Origin: Przewalskia tangutica
Taxonomy: Eukaryota; Streptophyta; Magnoliopsida; Solanales; Solanaceae
NCBI GenBank assembly: GCA_029844215.1
Contig: CM056725.1
Coordinates: 30,100,485 to 30,164,484, forward strand
DNA: 64,000 bases
Direction of reading: 5' to 3'
A model generated the notes under the pieces. It was not told where the DNA came from. It ran no database searches and worked only from the letters and a program-made list of their open reading frames with translations. The number at the start of each line of letters is the position of its first letter. The first letter of the stretch is position 1. This document shows, piece after piece, positions 57,806 to 64,000 of this stretch. The translations under genes and the position numbers were made by a program.

Positions 57806-60800
57806 TGTTATACCGTATTTCGGTATATGCGTAAGGGCGTCGTAGAAAATTTGAGCCTTAAGTTAGGCAAAGGACCGAATTTGGGTACAAGTGTAGAATA
57901 GAGTCGTTTTTTTAAAGCGTTTCCACAACTTCGTAGGAAAATTCGGCTATGTCATTTATAATTTTTGCGGATTTTTAGAGAGGCGAAACATTTTGGACTA
58001 GCGGGAGGGTGACATGTGTCACCTCCATTAAACAAATAGGGTGGCTTGGGCGATTGGGCGTCCAAGAGAGTTGGTTAGCTTGGTCCGCCTTGTTTGTGGC
58101 TTGTTTTGTGGAGTGTTTTGTGGAGTGTTTGTGGGTGCACTTGGCTTGATCTTGGCCTTACACTTGCCTTGCACATGGCTTGATCTTGGCCGTTGGTTGG
58201 CTTTGGTTTTGCTATAAATACCATAAGCTTGAAGACTTCATTCGTCAAAACTTCCAAGTCTTGAAACCCTCTCTCCTTCTTGTTGTGCTAGCCAGAGCTT
58301 CCCCTCCCTCCCTTTTCGTGAGGCCTAGTGGCCGAGAGGGTGCTACCACTAGTGGCCTTGTAGAGAGCATACCCACTGCGTTGGGTGTTCTCGTGAGGTA
58401 CCCACTTGGTAGAAAGTTGTCTTCCAAGTATTGTTATAATGCCCAAAATACCTTGGCCTTATACCTTGTTGTATTCAAAAGTTACCTCTATCATTAGAGC
58501 AGAAATACTACCTTTTAGTCTCGAACCAAAACACTAAGGAATCTTCATTGTTAGTTGAAGGATTTAAGTAGAAGTTGGATAGAACTTAAGGGTTGTTTGG
58601 AGCGGGATGGAGCACCCGAGTTGGAGCTAAACATTGCTAAGGATCGACATTTAACTTGGATAATTATGGGCTTATCGAGGTAATTATCTTGTCCTCTATT
58701 GTAATTGGAAATTACATGTTTGTTAGAATATATAGTTGAAGTATACTATATATGGAACTATACTTAGTATTCGGCAATGTCTTTTGACTTAAGCGAATAA
58801 AGAAAACTATATTTACATGTATTAGTAGACTTGTGTAGGATTCTTGAGTAGGATGGTGCCGCGTCGGTTAGGCGTGTAAACCCCAGTTGGCGTAGTCGGC
58901 CTCGATAGAGGAGGAGATTCTGTTGTGGCGGGGAGGAATTTTCGTAGAAAGATAGAACTTGTGTTTTGGGGTTAATAGGCGTTTGTGACCTTTATAGGTG
59001 AAAGTACTAAGAGTAGCGTATTCTACTCGAGAGTGGAAAGGCTAGCAAGGTTGTAGTACTTGGAGCATTTTGCTTTTGTCGATAAATCGTCGCGAGGTAT
59101 GTGAATCTCTTCCTATCTCTTCTAGCATGATATGTGTGAACTATGTAGTGCGATAGGCGATACGTGTGTTAGCTGTGTTTGATTGTTCTTAAAACATAAA
59201 GTGTTATAACGGTTTTATGGGAAGTTGGTTATAACGTACTTTATGAAGGTAAGAAAATACTTTGTGGTTTTAAAAGGTAGCGATGTGAATTATAAGCGGC
59301 TAGTTATAATAAAGAACTTGATGTATTTCAAAGATTTATAAATCGTTTTGGAAGGAGAGTAACACTTGGTTTTAAAAGGTTTTAAAAAGAGTTATACTAG
59401 CTTTTTGGGGAGTTAGGTATAATGTCTTAAGAGAGGTAAAGAAAATGGTTTCTTGATGTTAGAAGTTAAGAGACTTGATCTTATAAGATAAGAGACTTAA
59501 CTTATTTGTTTTAATGTGAATGTTTGTGTGAAACCTCATTCGTGAGTAATGAGTACTTGGTTTTATTTAAAGGGATAATGTTTCTTGAATTGGAAATCGA
59601 GAATGTGTATCCAGGCGTTAATAAAGGAAAATGTATTGAATAATGATGAATTGTATTAAAACCGATGAAACCTCCATCTGCATAGAAACTAAGATGAGAC
59701 AAATGATATACATTTTCTAGATCATGGTCATTTGTAATAAGAATGTTGTAAACAAGAATAGCCTACTCTCACGTGAGACATATATTACTCAATTGTTCTA
59801 AAAGGAATCAAGTGATTAAGTTTGGGAACTATGAAACCATTTGAAAATGAAGCTTGAGTAATTGAAACTAGGCAAACTGGAACTTAGGAAAAGAATGTTG
59901 TTACTTGATTTTGAAAAGGAATGTGGGTTGTTCATTCTAATACTACGGGTATCGGGTGACTTTTATAAAAGTAATGGATCTCTTTTAAAATAAATTAACG
60001 TATGAAGTACTTTGGGGTTAAAACCCGGACTTTGGCATAAAATGAAAGTACTTTGAGTTGTTGTGAAACTTGTCTATGCTTGTTGTTGTGAAACTTGCCT
60101 ATGCTTGTGATGATATCCTTTGTTGTGAATGTGTGGTATTTACGTGTTCTGGCGTCTCCGATAGAGGCGGTTGACTTATTGAGAACTTACTTGGGCGTCT
60201 TGGCGGTGATGGAGAATTACGGGTATGTTTCCATTTTGATTCTTGTCTTGTTGTTGATATCACATGGGCGTATCTGCCGTCTGATATTAGGGGCATGCCG
60301 GCGGGTTGATTACCGATATATGGTTATTCTTGCAACATGGGCGACCGTCTGATATCCGGGGCATGTGGCCATGCGGCGGGTTGACCACCCGATATATTGT
60401 TATTGAGGTTACATGGGCATGTACCGTCTGATGTCGGGGCGTGGCGTGCGGCGTTATTATTGTTGCATCATGGACATGTCTACCGCGGTATTAGGCATGC
60501 GGCCATGATCTGAACATGATGGATGTTGTGGGCGTGAGACCAGCAGTTATATTTAGTGGTGACTTTGGCGTGAGTCACGACTTGGCTGCTTTTATGTTGC
60601 GTCTTGTATTTTGGTTATCATCATGTCTCCTGCTTTTTAGGCTATTATGATTTCATTCTGATGTTGTGAGTTCACATATGCGACCTCCTTGGAGCTGCGT
60701 TCATGCCTGGATCCCCTTAGGATCTCATTTCAACGTGTTGGAAGCTCCGTTCCGGAGGCTTATCTTTGGTATGTTTCGAGTTGTAGGTTGTACATTCGAG

Positions 60801-60998
60801 GGTATGGCGGGTCATAGTTATTGTAAATCTTAGGGTTTGTAAAAGGACAAGCGCTCGGCTAGTTTTTGTGTATATCAAGGCAATTTTGGTTGCTGTTTAT
60901 TTATTATATCTCTTGTTTCATGACTCGTGTTTTATTTTCCGCTGGTTTTCTCGATGTTGTATCACTAGGTGCCGGGTAAGGCACCGGGTTGGGCGTTA
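57806..60998 (+). repeat. Element D right LTR
   Basis: It starts TGTTATACCGTATTTCGG and ends near GGGCGTTAC at 60998. It carries the same blocks as the left LTR but is about 170 bases shorter through many small gaps, most of them in the stretch after 60230. Confidence 0.9.
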
Positions 60999-61000
60999 CT

Positions 61001-63355
61001 AACCTGGAACTCCGTAGCTCGGAGACCGCGATAGCCAGGACGCATGAGGTATTCTCGAATCAGTCTACCGCGACTTAAACCGGAAACCACGGTGAGTGGT
61101 ATAATACCATAACGGTTGCTCGTTTAAACAATGCACAATCGAGGAAAACCCTTTACACAAACATCACGGAATACTAACACCGTGGCGTCTAATATGATTA
61201 CTTATCAAAGCGTCAAGGTATTACGGGGCTATCACAAACCAACACAATCAAGTTATACACGCGAGTACTTTCTACTATATGTCGGGTTTTATCCCCAAAT
61301 ACATTAACTTTTTAAAGAATCGTTACTTCACAAAAGTCACACAATGCGTAGTATATAATAGAGTGATTATCTTTTAAAGTGAATCAAAACACTTATCTTT
61401 GTAAAATCAAGTAACAACGTTATTATCCAAGCGTCCAAGTTTGCCTAATTTCAAATGTTCACGTTTCTTATTTTAGAAAGGTTTAAGTAGTTCATAGTCT
61501 TATTCATTTAAGAATATAATTCTCTTTTAAACTATCGAGAAACATAAGTCTTATATGTGAGTAGGATATTCTTGTTTATAACAATCTTATTCTGACCATG
61601 ATCAGGAAATATCATTTTGTCTCATCTTAGCTTCATGCGGATGGAAGTTTCTCGGTTTTAATAATGTCTGTCAAAACATTTCCTTTTATTAACTGCGATG
61701 GTTTGTCGATACATACGATTAAATCGGTAAAACATTCTTAAGTCGTTATTACCTAACTTCCATAAAGCTAGTATAACTCTTAAGTTTTCAAAACAAGTAT
61801 TACTTAACTGAAATGATTCAAAAATCTTTTGAAATACTAAGTTCTTTATTAACACATAACAAGCGGTTATAGTTCAAATCGGTTACCTTTTAAAAACCAC
61901 AGTATTTTTTCTACCAACATAAAGTGTTATAACCAACTTCCCATAAAGCCATGTTATAACCTTTTATGTGTTAAACCAATCAAATTTTGTACGTATCGTC
62001 CTACATAGTTCACATATATCATGCTAGAAGAGATAGGAAGAGGTTCACATACCTCGCGACAGTATCGACTAATAGCAAAGCGCTCAGTACTTCCAACCGT
62101 CGGCTACTCGTAGCCAAGTAGATCGCGCCACGTAGTACTTCACCTATAAGGCCCTGGCGCTTATTAACATTTAGACCTCGCGAGAACATTCTCGAAAAAT
62201 TCAGCGTAAATCTCCTCCTTTATCGAGGCGGAAGCCAACCGGGGGTTATACATCTAACGAGCAGTACAATTCTACTCCATGAAAAGCTACACAAGTCTGC
62301 ATGTCGGTCTATGTAAATCTGATTCATTACTCTTCTGAAAAGGTTTCTTATTATTGAGGCTTAAGTCAAAGACATTGCCGATAACAGCGTTCGATTCTAT
62401 ATATAGTATACTTCAACTATATAGTCTAACAATCATGTAATTTCCAATTACAATAGAGGACAAAATATTTACCTCGATAAGCCCATAATTATCAAGTTAT
62501 AATGTCGATCTGAGCAAGGTTTAGCTCTTACTCAGTGCGCTCAGACCAGCTCCAAACAACCCTAGAAGTTCTAACCAACTTCTACTTATTACTCAACTAA
62601 CTATGGAGATTTTCCTTAGGTTTCGGTTTTGTGACGGAAAGTATAATAGTATTTGGGCTTTTTGTATAGGTATAACCTTAGAATACTACAAGGTATCTGG
62701 CTAAGGTAATTTGGGCATTATAACATACTTTTGAGTATTTCTACCAAGAGGGGGTATTTATCACGAAACAACTAGGCTAGGGGTGCCACGGCTAGCACCT
62801 GAGGGGGTGTATACCCTCGGCCTACCAGCTGGGGACTCTCGGCCAAGGGGACTCGGCTAAGGCCTCGCAAGGAGGGGCGAGAACTATCTGACAAGGGAGG
62901 AGGAATTTTAGACTTAGGAAATTATTTGGATGAAGAAGTCTTCAAAGGGAGGGTATTTATAGGACAAGCCAAGGCCAACCAATGGCCAAGATCTTGCCAA
63001 GTGCAAGGCAAGTGTAGGGCCAAGATCTTGCCAAGTGCACCACTAACCAACTAACACACAAAATATCCTACCACCGCGACATGACAAGGCCTCACTTTGG
63101 CCACCTTTACGCACACTCCACAATGAGAGGGTGCCAAGTGGCGCCCTCTTGTTGGTCCAACACGTTCGTCTCTCGGAAAAATCCATAAAAAATATAAATG
63201 ACATAGCGGAATTTTCCTCGAAAAGCTGTGAAAGCGTTCGTCAACGACTCTAACCGGGGGTTGTGCACAAAAATAAATCGGCCAAGCCAAATCTTCAAGT
63301 TCAAATTTTCTACGTACGTCCTTACGTACATACTCTGAAAACACGGGGTATAACA
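61001..63355 (-). repeat. Element E left LTR, 5' portion
   Basis: It resumes the sequence interrupted at 52338 (equivalent to 46510 onwards in the other LTR) and ends at 63355, where the minus strand reads TGTTATACCCCGTGTTTTC. The TATA box is at 62961-62954. The 101- and 74-codon minus frames here are U3 read-through. Confidence 0.9.
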
Positions 63356-64000
63356 ATTTGTGTGGAGTAAATCTTCACCCTACACTTGCCTTGCACTTGT
63401 CTTAATCTTGGCCATTGGTTGGCCACTTCTTGACCTATAAATACCCCCCTTAAGATGAAGAGTTCTTCATCCACAAATCTTTCCAAGTCTTGAAAATCCT
63501 CCTCTCCCAGGCCTTGTTCGTCCAAACACCCCCTCCCTTGTGAAGTTTGGCCGAGGCTGCCCACAGCCTAAGAAATCTACCCCTAGCCCTGGCAAGAAAT
63601 CTACCCCTCATGGTAGAAAAGTTGCCTTAGTATTGTTATAATGCCCAAAATACCCTAGCCCAATTCCCTTAGTACTTAGTAGAAGTTGTGAAGAACTAAG
63701 GTTTCAGAGCTATCGGGCGTACAACTTTGGAGCTAAGCCTTGCTCGGATCGACTTTTATCTAGGATATTATTGGGCTTACAGGTAAATAATCCTAACCCT
63801 CTTTTGTATTAGAGAATACATCTGTAGAAGTATAAGAATAAGTATTAAATACTTAGAAGGATATTCTGAGAATAAATTGAGCTGTTATCACGATAGAAGG
63901 GTTTAAAGAAGAATAATTGGCGTACTCATGGAATTGTTTCTGATGAACTTATATAGCTCGTGGGTAGGGTTGTCTGCCGACTATCCGTAATTGTGAACCC
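63356..64000 (+). repeat. A3 left LTR, second part, running out of the window
   Basis: It resumes after the ATTTG duplication of E with TGTGGAGTAAATCTTC and A-type R/U5 sequence. The TATA box is at 63436-63443, 385 bases from the A3 LTR start once E is removed, the same as in intact A LTRs. Confidence 0.87.
63436..63443 (+). promoter_or_regulatory. LTR TATA box (A3)
   Basis: TATAAATA followed by CCCCCCTTAAGATGAAGAG. Element E is inserted about 75 bases upstream, so this box is now cut off from its own U3. Confidence 0.72.

Larger units (their letters stand above)
52339..60998 (+). mobile_element. Element D: gag-only chromovirus, innermost insertion
   Basis: The left LTR is 52339-55702, internal region 55703-57805 and right LTR 57806 to about 60998. 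The left flank is ACTAA (52334-52338). The right junction reads GGGCGTTACTAACC, which fits an LTR end CGTTACA plus ACTAA with about three bases lost. It sits within the left LTR of E. The two LTRs agree closely apart from indels, so it is among the youngest insertions. No enzyme domains. Confidence 0.9.
45596..63355 (-). mobile_element. Element E: gag-integrase-remnant chromovirus, minus strand, hosting D
   Basis: It is bounded by the perfect 5-base target duplication ATTTG (45591-45595 and 63356-63360). On the minus strand the left LTR is 63355-61001 plus 52338-51419, the internal region 51418-48939 and the right LTR 48938-45596. Without D it is about 9.1 kb. It carries gag, the non-coding module and an integrase C-terminal remnant in the same order as element 1. 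Confidence 0.93.

Noticed and set aside
1..64000. A novel defence, biosynthetic or host gene system
   Set aside because: I looked on both strands for long non-repetitive frames and for intron-containing gene signatures outside the retroelements; the only stretch not assigned to an LTR element (18157-19870) holds a LINE tail and repeats.

Overview
This window is a plant repeat block. I see no host gene, rRNA, tRNA or CRISPR array. Almost all of the 64 kb is LTR retrotransposons, mainly one long-LTR Ty3/gypsy chromovirus clan (Tekay/Del-like: LTRs of 3.2-4 kb starting TGTTA(T/C)ACCCC and ending CGT(G/T)ACA, an iMet-type primer site, a C-terminal chromodomain remnant). There is also one decayed Ty1/copia element and one 5'-truncated RTE-type LINE whose 3' tail is the sequence shared with Solanaceae TS/SolS SINEs. 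That tail points to an asterid, most likely Solanaceae. Pericentromeric or otherwise heterochromatic DNA is inferred, not shown.

Layout. 1-8425: element 1, a gag remnant, a non-coding module and an integrase remnant between two LTRs, the left one cut by the window edge. 8426-10077: piece of a minus-strand LTR. 10078-18156: Ty1/copia element (gag, protease, integrase, reverse transcriptase, RNase H, 3' LTR) split by a minus-strand solo LTR at 10892-14458. 18157-19870: AT-rich palindromic repeats, the LINE tail and a short tandem repeat. 19871-64000: a nested stack. Element B (19871-28527 and on) holds A2 (from 28528). A2 holds C (29973-38920) in its 5' LTR and A3 (from 45286) in its 3' LTR. 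A3 holds the minus-strand element E (45596-63355), and E holds D (52339 to about 60998). Three insertions have visible target-site duplications: C (ATAAC), E (ATTTG), and D (ACTAA, imperfect on the right).

How the parts relate. A2 is the only chromovirus copy with recognisable gag, protease, reverse transcriptase, RNase H, integrase and chromodomain, although all are broken by indels. Elements 1, B, C, D and E lack protease and reverse transcriptase and share a non-coding internal module, so they look like gag-retaining non-autonomous derivatives that depended on an A2-like partner. LTR subfamilies differ mainly in a minisatellite cassette at one fixed place and in whether the U3 module carrying a GGTGACAC/GTGTCACC palindrome is present once or twice.

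Caution. Copies differ from each other mostly by 1-3 base indels at C/G-rich and CAG/CTG/CCG sites, while AT-rich parts agree well. Much of the apparent frameshifting may therefore be long-read base-calling error on methylated DNA rather than decay. Boundaries were read by eye and are good to a few bases where TG...CA ends are visible, otherwise approximate.
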